From an uncultured Anaerolineae bacterium (GTDB taxonomy: Bacteria > Chloroflexota > Anaerolineae > Anaerolineales > Villigracilaceae), in NCBI GenBank assembly GCA_903875215.1, contig CAIQVH010000033.1, forward strand, positions 1 through 64,000: 64,000 nt of DNA. The letters are read 5' to 3'. Every line of letters starts with the position of its first letter. Position 1 is the first letter of the stretch. This document shows, piece by piece, positions 35,976-43,855 of the stretch. A model generated the notes under the pieces. The model worked only from the letters and a program-made list of their open reading frames with translations, did no database searches and had not been told where the DNA came from. Both the position numbers and the translations under genes were made by a program.

Positions 35976-36590
35976 ATGGGAGAGCGAGTTCAACCCGAAC
36001 GGGATAGGATGGAAGTCTTAAAAGCCATTGCCCAGGAAGGCATTCAGAATGCGGCTAAAGGGTTTTCCAGTATGGTGGGCCGCACGATTGCGGTCAGCGA
36101 CCCGGTTGCGCACCTGGTGCCTTTGTTGAGCATTCCAAAATATGTCAGCGGGCCTGAGGATGATACGGTGGGCATCTATCTGCGATTTGACGGCGACCTG
36201 CTCGGGCAGATCATCATGATTGTTCCTTTGCAGAATGCCCTCGAATTGGTGGATCTGATGATGGATGTTCCTGCTGGAACGACGCAGGTTTTGGGTTCTT
36301 TGGAAAAATCTGCCTTGGGAGAATTGGGAAATATGTGTGGTTCTTTCTTCTTGAACGCCATGGCGAAGATTGTGAAAGCCAGTTTTCGTCCCAGCCCACC
36401 GGCCATCATGGTGGATATGGTCGGGGCGATTCTGGATATTGTGGTGGCCACCAGCCTGGATGCCGGGGAAGATGTTTTGTTGATGAAAGCCAAATTTGCC
36501 GATGGGCCTCGTTCGGTGGAAGCCGATTTTTGGGTGATTCCCGATATCCACGCATTGCAGGCTTTAATGCAGAAGAGTTCAGAATCATGA
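35976..36590 (+). CDS. cheC: CheY-P phosphatase CheC
   Basis: 204 residues. The phosphatase helix with Glu and Asn is in EKSALGELGNMCGSFFLNAM; the first repeat, around QEGIQNAAKGFSSMVG, has a changed E-x3-N spacing and may be inactive. CheC dephosphorylates CheY-P and is helped by CheD. SD AAAGG precedes the ATG. The stop overlaps the cheD start (ATGA). Confidence 0.9.
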   Translation: MGERVQPERDRMEVLKAIAQEGIQNAAKGFSSMVGRTIAVSDPVAHLVPLLSIPKYVSGPEDDTVGIYLRFDGDLLGQIIMIVPLQNALELVDLMMDVPAGTTQVLGSLEKSALGELGNMCGSFFLNAMAKIVKASFRPSPPAIMVDMVGAILDIVVATSLDAGEDVLLMKAKFADGPRSVEADFWVIPDIHALQALMQKSSES

Positions 36591-37081
36591 AAGAGCCAAC
36601 GAGTGTAGGTCTGGGTGAGTACGCCATCAGCCGCAACCCGGAGGATGTACTGGTGGCTTATGGGCTGGGTTCCTGCCTGGGGGTTTCCATGATCGACCCG
36701 GTGAACAGGATTGCAGGGTTGCTGCACGCGGTCCTGCCTGAACCATCCAACGGAACCACCCGGTTGGATGCCAACCCGTACAAATACGTGGACAGCGGTA
36801 TTGAAGCTTTGCTGGCTGGCTTGATTCAGGAAGGCGCCAAACCGGGCCGCATCGTCGTCCGCATGGCAGGCGGCGCAAACATGCTGCTGGCAGCGGATAT
36901 GACCAGATCATTCGATATTGGCACCCGAAATATCGTCACTGCCCGGGCCACTCTGCAGCGACTGAGATTGTCTCTCTCCGCCGAGGCGGTGGGCGGGCAC
37001 ACCGGGCGAACCGTGCGTGTTTATGTCGCAGAGAACCGGGTGACCGTCAAAGTCATCGGTGACAAAGAACAAGCACTCTAG
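36587..37081 (+). CDS. cheD: Chemoreceptor glutamine deamidase CheD
   Basis: 164 residues from the ATG overlapping the cheC stop; the frame is open further upstream inside cheC but that part is a shadow. The catalytic Cys is in YGLGSCLGVSMIDP and the His in GLLHAVLPE. CheD deamidates receptors and stimulates CheC. The CheC-CheD pair is next to each other as in Bacillus and Thermotoga. Confidence 0.94.
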   Translation: MKEPTSVGLGEYAISRNPEDVLVAYGLGSCLGVSMIDPVNRIAGLLHAVLPEPSNGTTRLDANPYKYVDSGIEALLAGLIQEGAKPGRIVVRMAGGANMLLAADMTRSFDIGTRNIVTARATLQRLRLSLSAEAVGGHTGRTVRVYVAENRVTVKVIGDKEQAL

Positions 37082-37104
37082 AGTCATCCGATAGGAGAAT
37101 CAAA

Positions 37105-37461
37105 ATGGCAAAAGTATTGATTGTAGATGATGCAGAATTCCTGCGAGTACGACTGACCAAGATGCTGAGCACCGATGGGTACGAAGTCTTCCAGGCGGAT
37201 AACGGTCTGAAGGCGGTCTCCACTTATAAAGAAATTCGGCCGGATGTGGTCTTGATGGATGTGACCATGCCTGAAATGGATGGTCTGACGGCGTTGAAAG
37301 AGATTGTCGATTTTGATCCGCGCGCGCGTGTGGTCATGCTGACGGCGCTTGGGCAGGAATCGGTTGTGCTCGAAGCTGTCAAATCTGGGGCGCGCGATTT
37401 TGTGGTCAAGCCCTTCGAACACGAGCGCGTCATGAAGGCGATCACCAAGCTGCTGGCCTGA
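37105..37461 (+). CDS. cheY: Chemotaxis response regulator CheY
   Basis: 118 residues, single receiver domain. Acidic pair D8/D9 (VLIVDD), phosphorylated D52 (VLMDVTMPEMDG), T80 and K102 (VVKPFEHER) are all in place. It carries no DNA-binding domain, so it cannot be the regulator of the operator arrays. It should bind the flagellar switch, whose FliM and FliN genes are not in this window. Confidence 0.96.
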   Translation: MAKVLIVDDAEFLRVRLTKMLSTDGYEVFQADNGLKAVSTYKEIRPDVVLMDVTMPEMDGLTALKEIVDFDPRARVVMLTALGQESVVLEAVKSGARDFVVKPFEHERVMKAITKLLA

Positions 37462-37474
37462 CCGGAATGGAAGC

Positions 37475-38572
37475 ATGACCAACTTAGCGCAAACTCCCGC
37501 TGTTCAGAAATCACCCAACCCAGTGCGGGTACTGGTCGTGGACGATTCCGCATTTATGCGGTTTGCCATTTCCCAGCAGCTCAATGAAGATCCGGAGATT
37601 CAGGTCATTGGCACAGCCAGTGATGGCCGCGAAGCCCTGCGCTTGATCCCCCAGTTGCAACCGGAAGTGATCACTCTGGATGTGGAAATGCCCCGCCTTG
37701 ATGGGTTATCCACCCTGCGTGAGATCATGCATGATTTCCCGCGCCCGGTCATCATGTTCAGCAGCCTGACCAAGGAAGGTGCGGCTGAAACCATCCAGGC
37801 GCTGATGCTCGGCGCGATTGATTTCATCGCCAAACCTGCCAACCGCCTTGATATTCGTGGCGCCATGAGCGAGATGGCCACCAAGATCAAAGTCGCGGCC
37901 AAGGCGCGGGTCAAGCCCTTCCCGGCCCGCCAGCGCGCGGCGGAAGTACGTCCGCCGGTAAGTATGCCTGAAAAACCGGTGCGCCCCTTCGACAAAACCA
38001 ACCCGGTCATCCTGATTGGGTGTTCCACGGGCGGGCCGGGTGCGCTGAATGAGATTGTGCCGGCTTTGCCGGCCAGCCTGTCTTCTCCGGTGATGATTGT
38101 GCAGCATATGCCCGCCGGATTCACCCGCTCGCTGGCAGAACGTCTCAATACCATCTCTGTTCTCAAAGTCAAAGAAGCCGAACCTGGCGATCCGCTCCTG
38201 GTGGGGCAGGTTTTGCTGGCCCCTGGCGGATTTCACATGGTGCTCGATGAACAGGAACAGGTGGCGCTCAATCAGAAACCCGCCGTGCATGGTGTGCGGC
38301 CTGCCGTGGATGTGACCCTCACCTCCCTGGTTCAGCGCTATAACCGGAATGTTATCGCAGTGATCCTGACGGGTATGGGCAGCGATGGAACGCACGGCGC
38401 CTCGCTGCTGCACAGCCTGGGCGGGCATGTCATCGCCGAACATGAGAGCACCTGCATCGTCTGGGGCATGCCCCGCAGCGTACAGGAAGCCGGAGCCGCC
38501 AGCGAGATCCTGCCGCGTCACAAAATCGCTCGCGCCATTGAACGCGCCATCCGGGATTCGCAGCACAACTGA
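37475..38572 (+). CDS. cheB: Chemotaxis methylesterase CheB
   Basis: 365 residues. Receiver domain at the N-terminus (RVLVVDDSAFMRF, ITLDVEMPRLDG), a linker, then a methylesterase domain with nucleophile Ser in GCSTGGPGAL, His in VQHMPAGF and Asp in GMGSDGTHG. It demethylates and deamidates receptors when phosphorylated by CheA. Next gene is cheR, its counterpart. Confidence 0.96.
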   Translation: MTNLAQTPAVQKSPNPVRVLVVDDSAFMRFAISQQLNEDPEIQVIGTASDGREALRLIPQLQPEVITLDVEMPRLDGLSTLREIMHDFPRPVIMFSSLTKEGAAETIQALMLGAIDFIAKPANRLDIRGAMSEMATKIKVAAKARVKPFPARQRAAEVRPPVSMPEKPVRPFDKTNPVILIGCSTGGPGALNEIVPALPASLSSPVMIVQHMPAGFTRSLAERLNTISVLKVKEAEPGDPLLVGQVLLAPGGFHMVLDEQEQVALNQKPAVHGVRPAVDVTLTSLVQRYNRNVIAVILTGMGSDGTHGASLLHSLGGHVIAEHESTCIVWGMPRSVQEAGAASEILPRHKIARAIERAIRDSQHN

Positions 38573-38594
38573 ACCACAGCGAGAAGGAAAATGC

Positions 38595-39389
38595 ATGGAC
38601 ACTGAACAATACACCCAGGTGAGGAATTCCATCAAGCGTAAACTGCAGATTGATCTCTCCAATTACAAGGATGAGCAGATGAAGCGCCGCCTCGACTCAT
38701 GGCTGGCCCGTACCCACCTCGACTCTTGGAGTGACTACTTCAGCTTGCTCTCCGGCGATGAAAACGAGCTGGCGAAATTCCGCGACTACCTGACCATCAA
38801 TGTCACCGAATTTTTTCGCGACCCCAACCGCTGGGACACTTTGCGCCAAGAAATCCTGCCTTACCTGATCAAAAATGCCGCGGAAAACCGCCAGGTGGGT
38901 GGGCTCAAGCTGTGGAGCGCCGGCTGCTCGATCGGCTCCGAACCGTACACCATCGCCATGTTAATGGCGGAGGCAGCCCCGGGAACGCGCTATTCCTTGC
39001 TGGCCACCGACCTGGATCGCGGTGCGCTGCAAAAGGCCAAAGCGCGCGGCCCTTACAGCCAGGATGACATCCGCAACATCAGCCCGGCTCAGCGCCGGGC
39101 ATACCTGACCACAACTGCGCCTCACTTTGTGCAGGAAGCGCTGCAAAAAAATATCCGCTTCCAGGAACAGGATTTGTTCGCAGACCGTTTTGAGAGCGGC
39201 TTTGATTTGATCGTCTGTCGAAACGTCGTTATCTACTTTACCGCCGAAGCCAAGGACCAGCTGTATACCAAGTTCCAGGCAGCTTTGCGTCCTGGCGGAG
39301 TCTTGTTTTTGGGCGGCACCGAGATTATCTCCGGGCCTTCCAAATACGGTCTCCAAACCTTCGGAATTTCCTTCTACAAAAAAATTTGA
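38595..39389 (+). CDS. cheR: Chemoreceptor methyltransferase CheR
   Basis: 264 residues from the ATG at 38595 with AAGGA upstream. The N-terminal helical part is YLTINVTEFFRDPNRWDTL and the SAM site is in LKLWSAGCSIGSEPYTIAML; DLIVCRNVVIYF is typical. It methylates glutamates of receptors. The frame extends upstream over cheB but that is not part of the gene. Confidence 0.95.
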   Translation: MDTEQYTQVRNSIKRKLQIDLSNYKDEQMKRRLDSWLARTHLDSWSDYFSLLSGDENELAKFRDYLTINVTEFFRDPNRWDTLRQEILPYLIKNAAENRQVGGLKLWSAGCSIGSEPYTIAMLMAEAAPGTRYSLLATDLDRGALQKAKARGPYSQDDIRNISPAQRRAYLTTTAPHFVQEALQKNIRFQEQDLFADRFESGFDLIVCRNVVIYFTAEAKDQLYTKFQAALRPGGVLFLGGTEIISGPSKYGLQTFGISFYKKI

Positions 39390-39396
39390 CAGGCGA

Positions 39397-40242
39397 ATGA
39401 TGAAAATATCTGTCGATCAGCTCATCCAGGAAGCCAGCAAGCTGCCCCCCATCCCCAAGGCCGCTCAAAAAGCGCTGGCACTCATCCGCAGCCCGAAGGC
39501 GAATGCTGCCGACCTGGCCGGAGTGCTGGCGACAGACCAGGTGCTCTCGGCGCAGGTGCTGCGCTGGGCCAATTCAGCCTATTATGGCATGGAAAACCGG
39601 ATCGTAACCGTGCAGCAGGCTATCGTCGTCCTGGGCATGAACACCATCCATGAATTAATTATGACTTATTCCGTATCCGAACAGCTCAACCGGGCTGCAC
39701 CTGGCTACGAACTGCAACGGGGCGAACTCTGGCACCATGCCCTCGGAACCGCCATTGGCGCGAAACTGATCTCAAAGCAACTGCGTCTGAAGTTCGATGA
39801 AGAAGCCTATTTTGCCGGGCTGTTATGTGATATTGGCAAGCTGGTCTTTGAAAAACTACTGCGTGATGCCGACCTGCATCAGACCGAATGGGATCAACAC
39901 TCCTTCCTCGAAATGGAACGCGGCATCTTTGGCCTGGATCATGCCATGTTGGGCGCAGAAATGGCCCGCCGCTGGCAGCTTCCAGAAAACCTGGTGGAGA
40001 CCATCGCCCATCATCATGACCCGCACAATGCTGGCAGCCACCAACTGTTAGCCTCCACCATTCACGTCGCTGACGTATCCATGATGATCCTTGGCATCGG
40101 CATCGGGGTCGACGGATTGCGCTATCCGCTCGAACAAAAAGCCATGCAACGCCTGGGACTGAATGGCGACGACCTGATCCGCCTGGTCGAACAAATCACC
40201 ACCCAACTGGATCAGGCCAAGGAATTGATCAAACTTAACTAA
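39397..40242 (+). CDS. HDOD domain signalling protein
   Basis: 281 residues. HDOD fold: LPPIPKAAQKALALIRSPKA at the start, LRWANSAYYGMENRIVTVQQ and AIVVLGMNTIHELIM, then FAGLLCDIGKLVFEKLL and VETIAHHHDPHNA. HDOD proteins are regulatory and often linked to motility. It lies 7 bp after cheR in the same operon. Its target is unknown. Confidence 0.88.
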   Translation: MMKISVDQLIQEASKLPPIPKAAQKALALIRSPKANAADLAGVLATDQVLSAQVLRWANSAYYGMENRIVTVQQAIVVLGMNTIHELIMTYSVSEQLNRAAPGYELQRGELWHHALGTAIGAKLISKQLRLKFDEEAYFAGLLCDIGKLVFEKLLRDADLHQTEWDQHSFLEMERGIFGLDHAMLGAEMARRWQLPENLVETIAHHHDPHNAGSHQLLASTIHVADVSMMILGIGIGVDGLRYPLEQKAMQRLGLNGDDLIRLVEQITTQLDQAKELIKLN

Positions 40243-40289
40243 TGGATTGGCAAGGTGAAAGACCTTTTTTTTTTCGGAGGTAGAAACAC

Positions 40290-40823
40290 ATGAACGCGAA
40301 TTTATTAAATCCATTCATCCAGGCCGCGGTCGATGTTCTGAAAGCGGAAGTCGGCACCGAAATCACGCGCGGCAACCTGGCGCTGCAAAAATCAGCCCTG
40401 ACATCCGATGATATTACGGTGCTGATCAACCTGATCGGCGACGTGTATGGCGTCGTCATGTACGGAATGCAAATATCCACCGGGTTGGGGATGGTCTCAA
40501 AAATCATGGGGCAGGAATTCACCCAGTTAGATTCACTCGCCCAGAGCGGCGTGGCCGAATTGGGTAACGTCATCAGCGGCCAGGCCACCGTACGCTTCTC
40601 CGCTGCCGGCTACCAATCCAACATCTCCACCCCCATGGTGCTGACCGGCAACGGCGTTGAAATCGCCACGCTGGATTTCATCCGCATCGTGGTGCCGCTG
40701 GAGACGCAATACGGAATCTTAACCGTGCACCTGGCCCTGAAAGAAAAAACCCCGGGAGCTTCACCGGATCTCGAAGAATTCATCTCGCTGATTAATGTGC
40801 CCGAAGTTCCGCGCCAGGCCTGA
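40290..40823 (+). CDS. cheX: CheX-type CheY-P phosphatase (first copy)
   Basis: 177 residues. Starts NANLLNPFIQAAVDVLKAEV and has the phosphatase helix SGVAELGNVISGQA with the E-x2-N pair. CheX enzymes dephosphorylate CheY-P as dimers. SD GGAGG is ten bases before the ATG, after an unusual run of nine T. Tandem paralogue of the next gene. Confidence 0.88.
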   Translation: MNANLLNPFIQAAVDVLKAEVGTEITRGNLALQKSALTSDDITVLINLIGDVYGVVMYGMQISTGLGMVSKIMGQEFTQLDSLAQSGVAELGNVISGQATVRFSAAGYQSNISTPMVLTGNGVEIATLDFIRIVVPLETQYGILTVHLALKEKTPGASPDLEEFISLINVPEVPRQA

Positions 40824-40849
40824 GCTGGTGCGTGTCAATTGGAGAAACC

Positions 40850-41374
40850 ATGAATGTCAAATTTCTAAACCCCTTTGTCAGCGCAGCCCACGAAATTCTG
40901 AGTCTTGAAATGCATGAAACAGTAGAACGCGGCGACCTGCGCCTGGAAAATGGCGCGTACGTCACCGAGGATGTCACGGTGATTATCTCGCTGATTGGCG
41001 CTGTGGATGGCACCGTATTATTCGCTATGTCCAAGGAAGCCGCCACCCAGCTCGCCTCCGTGTTGATGGGCGAACAGATCGACTCCTTCAACAAACTTGC
41101 CCAAAGCGGCATCGCCGAACTGGGCAATGTCATCACCGGGCGCGCCAGCATGAAACTGGCCGAGGCCGGTTACGAAGCCAACATTTCCACGCCTTCCATC
41201 ATCATTGGCCGGGGCGCGACCATCTCCACGCTGGAATATCCACGCCTGATCGTCCCACTGAAAACCTCCATCGGTTCGATGATCATTCACCTGGCCCTGC
41301 GCGAAGGCACCCAGCTCAATTTGAAAACGCCCCAACTGGCCATTCCCAAAGCCTTTGATATTCCCAATCCCTGA
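40850..41374 (+). CDS. cheX: CheX-type CheY-P phosphatase (second copy)
   Basis: 174 residues from the ATG at 40850 (GGAGA upstream). NVKFLNPFVSAAHEILSLEM and SGIAELGNVITGRA match the first copy closely in pattern, but the two differ in much of the sequence, so they are old duplicates. It ends the chemotaxis operon, just before a long inverted repeat. Confidence 0.88.
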   Translation: MNVKFLNPFVSAAHEILSLEMHETVERGDLRLENGAYVTEDVTVIISLIGAVDGTVLFAMSKEAATQLASVLMGEQIDSFNKLAQSGIAELGNVITGRASMKLAEAGYEANISTPSIIIGRGATISTLEYPRLIVPLKTSIGSMIIHLALREGTQLNLKTPQLAIPKAFDIPNP

Positions 41375-41400
41375 ACTTGCTCTCAGGCAAGCTAAAGTTC

Positions 41401-41453
41401 CCAATTGAAAACGGTACCTCCCGCAGCGTTGGGGAGGTACCGTTTTCAATTGG
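41401..41453. terminator. Perfect 22-bp inverted repeat, bidirectional terminator
   Basis: Arms 41401-41422 and 41432-41453 are perfect, with a 9-nt loop. Each arm includes a TTTTC or GAAAA stretch. It lies between the convergent cheX (plus) and the MmpS-like gene (minus), so it can end both transcripts. Stems this long with no mismatch are unusual. Confidence 0.8.
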
Positions 41454-41464
41454 TGGATCTGATC

Positions 41465-41860
41465 TCAGGGCACAATCCCGGCGCACGCCACCCCGCTTTT
41501 GGGTGCCACGGCGCTTTCTTCCTTCCAGGCCTGCCCATCCAGGGTGATACGGCAGGTGATTTTTCCCGTCTGGGTAGGGTTGGAAGCTGTCAGATAGATT
41601 TCTGTTCCAGTCGACAGCTGCACCGTCTTCGACCAGGGCACCGTTATAGTGGCCGGTTTACTGATCAACACCTGGCCAGCCTGCAGGGTGATGACAGCAA
41701 ATCCACCCGAGGCTTCTACTTCAAATCGAACCTGGTGGCTGTTCGTCACCGGGTTGAGACGGGTCAGGATCATGATGATAATCAGCGCTGTGGCGCATAA
41801 GCCCAGCACGACTGCCAGCTGCAGGATGATTTTACGACCGGGTGAAAGGCTTGAGAACAT
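41465..41860 (-). CDS. MmpS-like membrane-anchored protein
   Basis: 131 residues. A single membrane segment at about 11-33 (IILQLAVVLGLCATALIIIM), then an outside beta-rich domain ending in GKITCRITLDGQAWKEESAV and a second Cys, close in pattern to the C-terminal domain of mycobacterial MmpS proteins. AGGAGG precedes the ATG. It is the only minus-strand gene inside the plus-strand motility block, and its role is not known; motility is only a guess from place. Confidence 0.7.
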   Translation of the reverse strand: MFSSLSPGRKIILQLAVVLGLCATALIIIMILTRLNPVTNSHQVRFEVEASGGFAVITLQAGQVLISKPATITVPWSKTVQLSTGTEIYLTASNPTQTGKITCRITLDGQAWKEESAVAPKSGVACAGIVP

Positions 41861-41882
41861 GGTTTCCTCCTGTTCTAAGATG

Positions 41883-41888
41883 ATTATA
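41883..41888 (-). promoter_or_regulatory. -10 box of the MmpS-like gene
   Basis: On the minus strand TATAAT lies about 22 bp before the ATG of the MmpS-like gene. No good -35 is seen at 16-18 bp. The 41861-42171 gap, the only gene-free stretch above 300 bp, otherwise holds the fliC promoter and its long leader. Confidence 0.4.
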
Positions 41889-41953
41889 GCCCCAAGCTTT
41901 CAAAAAAGTCGGGTAATTAACCCAGAATTTACGTCATTTTAGTCGTTTAGGCC

Positions 41954-41980
41954 TCAAGGAACCCGCTGCCCGGACGATGA
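41954..41980 (+). promoter_or_regulatory. Candidate sigma-28 promoter of fliC
   Basis: TCAAGGAA (41954-41961), 11-bp spacer, GACGATGA (41973-41980). The -10 matches GCCGATAA at six of eight positions; the -35 keeps most of the TAAAG core. Upstream are repeat-like units TTAAC (41917), TTTAC (41928) and TTAGT (41939), 11 bp apart; the -35 begins 15 bp after the start of the last one, the same distance as at fliS. Confidence 0.6.
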
Positions 41981-42127
41981 TATATGCGTAAGAAAAAAAA
42001 CAGCTTCAAAAAACTCAACCTGTGGAGGTGCGCGAATATCCCGAAAGATTAATCTGAAACACCCTCATCCCGAGTTTGCAAGACCGTGACCCCGTCACAC
42101 GCAAGTCATCAGTTTTTCAATCAAAAT

Positions 42128-42141
42128 GGGGAAGGATCCCC
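42128..42141 (+). promoter_or_regulatory. GGA-loop hairpin in the fliC leader (candidate CsrA site)
   Basis: GGGG (42128-42131) pairs with CCCC (42138-42141) around the loop AAGGAT, the form of site CsrA prefers. A second ANGGA (ATGGA, 42159-42163) overlaps the fliC Shine-Dalgarno GGAGG (42161-42165). A two-site layout with one on the SD is known from the Bacillus hag leader. The leader is about 185 nt long from the predicted start. Confidence 0.6.
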
Positions 42142-42171
42142 TAACACTCAATTCAAACATGGAGGTTTGAA

Positions 42172-43737
42172 ATGTCTAACGTAGATATCACCCGCATTGC
42201 GTCGAACATCGGCGCCCTGAATTCCCTGAATGCTCTTCAGAGCATCAACAACAAGCTTGCCATTCACCAGACTCGTCTCTCGACGGGCAAGCGCATCAAC
42301 AGCGCCGCTGATGACCCCGCCGGCCTGACCATTGCCACCAAAATGCTGGCCCGCTCGGAAGGTCTGAAAGTTACGCTCGACAACATCAGTGATGCCAAGA
42401 ACATGCTCTCCGTCGCCGAAGGCGGCATGAGCAAGGTGACCGACATCATCATCCAGATGCGCAATAAGGCTGAACAGGCTGCCTCGGATACGCTCGGTTC
42501 ATCGGAACGCGCCACCATCCAGACCCAGCTCTCGTCGTATGCCCAGCAGATCCAGGACATCATCGACCAGACCAAGTGGAATGGCGTCAAACTTCTCGAT
42601 AACACCACCGGCAACAAGGTTTTCCAGACCGGTGTGGACGAAGGCGAATCCACCACCTGGACTCTGCCCAACCAACTCGACCCGGCCGGGCTGAGCCTGT
42701 CCACCGAAGTGGCCGCCTCGCAGGTCACCACCACCTCGTCTGGCACAGATTTTGTCGACCAGGGCACCAATGAACAGATCGTCAAGAGCGGCACACTCGG
42801 CAGCATGTCCGAACTGTCCACCGGCGACTACTCTTTCAATGTGCTTGACAACGCGGCTTCATCCACGCTCGGCAAGACCAATCTGAATTCTAGCAGCACC
42901 CTGATTACCGGCGTGAATGACCTGAGCGCTGTGGATGTCAGCGTGGGCGGTGCGGAACTCACCTCCGGCCAGTACACGATCAAGATTACGGCCAATGATA
43001 CGACCAACGACGAGGTCAGCTACACCATCACCAATCTGACCGACTCCAGTTGGGGCACCAACGGCTCGATGTCCGTTTCTGCCGCTGATATCACTTCGGG
43101 CGATCTGGTGGATGGCTCGGGCAAGAAAATTGGCGTCAATCTGGGCCTGGTTGCCACCGGTGATACCGACGGTCTGGTTGTTGGACAGTCGATGAGCTTC
43201 GAGTATATTGCCGCCGGCAAAGCCAAGATCGAATTGAACGATGCGACTGACCAGGCGCTGCAAATTTCTCAGAACAGCACCGGCACCCTTTCCGGCACGT
43301 ATGCCTATGCCACCGCGAACGGCACGACCGCTTACAACTCCGGGCGCGGCGCCACGATCAAGCTGGCTGCGATCGCCACTCTGACAAGCGGCCAGGGTGT
43401 TGCAGGCTTCACCTACGAGCAGGCCAATCTCTACTCGGTCAACATCTCCACCGCTGCGAAGGCCGGTCAGTACATGACCACCGCCAACTATGCTCTGGAC
43501 AAAGTCAACAGCGCCATGTCCGATCTCGGCTCGCTGATGGCCCGCCTGACCTTCAAGGAAGAATCGGTCACGACTGCCCAGGTGAACGTTGAAGCCGCTT
43601 ACAGCCGCATCATGAACGCCAACATGGCTGAAGAGCAGATGAATGCTTCGAAGTATGCCATCCTGCAACAGACGGGTGTGGCGATGCTGGCCCAGGCCAA
43701 CCAGGCTCCTCAGAACCTGCTCAGCCTGTTCCGCTAA
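42172..43737 (+). CDS. fliC: Flagellin
   Basis: 521 residues. Conserved N-terminal coiled coil (ALNSLNALQSINNKLAIHQT, LSTGKRINSAADDPAGLTIA) and C-terminus (EAAYSRIMNANMAEEQMNAS, then LAQANQAPQNLLSLFR) flank a Ser/Thr-rich variable centre of about 300 residues, which will be exposed on the filament and may be glycosylated. SD GGAGG six bases before ATG. It is the only flagellin in the window. Confidence 0.97.
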   Translation: MSNVDITRIASNIGALNSLNALQSINNKLAIHQTRLSTGKRINSAADDPAGLTIATKMLARSEGLKVTLDNISDAKNMLSVAEGGMSKVTDIIIQMRNKAEQAASDTLGSSERATIQTQLSSYAQQIQDIIDQTKWNGVKLLDNTTGNKVFQTGVDEGESTTWTLPNQLDPAGLSLSTEVAASQVTTTSSGTDFVDQGTNEQIVKSGTLGSMSELSTGDYSFNVLDNAASSTLGKTNLNSSSTLITGVNDLSAVDVSVGGAELTSGQYTIKITANDTTNDEVSYTITNLTDSSWGTNGSMSVSAADITSGDLVDGSGKKIGVNLGLVATGDTDGLVVGQSMSFEYIAAGKAKIELNDATDQALQISQNSTGTLSGTYAYATANGTTAYNSGRGATIKLAAIATLTSGQGVAGFTYEQANLYSVNISTAAKAGQYMTTANYALDKVNSAMSDLGSLMARLTFKEESVTTAQVNVEAAYSRIMNANMAEEQMNASKYAILQQTGVAMLAQANQAPQNLLSLFR

Positions 43738-43775
43738 GATTTATCGGTACTTTGCAACAGAGTAGGAACGTTTTT

Positions 43776-43801
43776 GGGGGAGGCGCTCCAGCGCCTCCCC
43801 C
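43776..43801 (+). other. GC-rich hairpin after fliC
   Basis: Perfect 11-bp stem (GGGGGAGGCGC / GCGCCTCCCCC) with a 4-nt loop. No T-run follows, so it may protect the 3' end of an abundant flagellin mRNA or give partial termination before fliD. Confidence 0.65.
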
Positions 43802-43855
43802 ACTGAACTTCATCTGGTCCGGGTTAATCCAGGCCAGGAAGGAAGAAGGTAAACC

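Noticed and set aside
43741-43748. Sigma-28-like ACCGATAA on the minus strand after fliC
   Set aside because: No TAAAG-like -35 at the right distance and no minus-strand gene downstream.
43776-43801. Hairpin after fliC as a full terminator
   Set aside because: No T-run follows; kept only as a structural hairpin.
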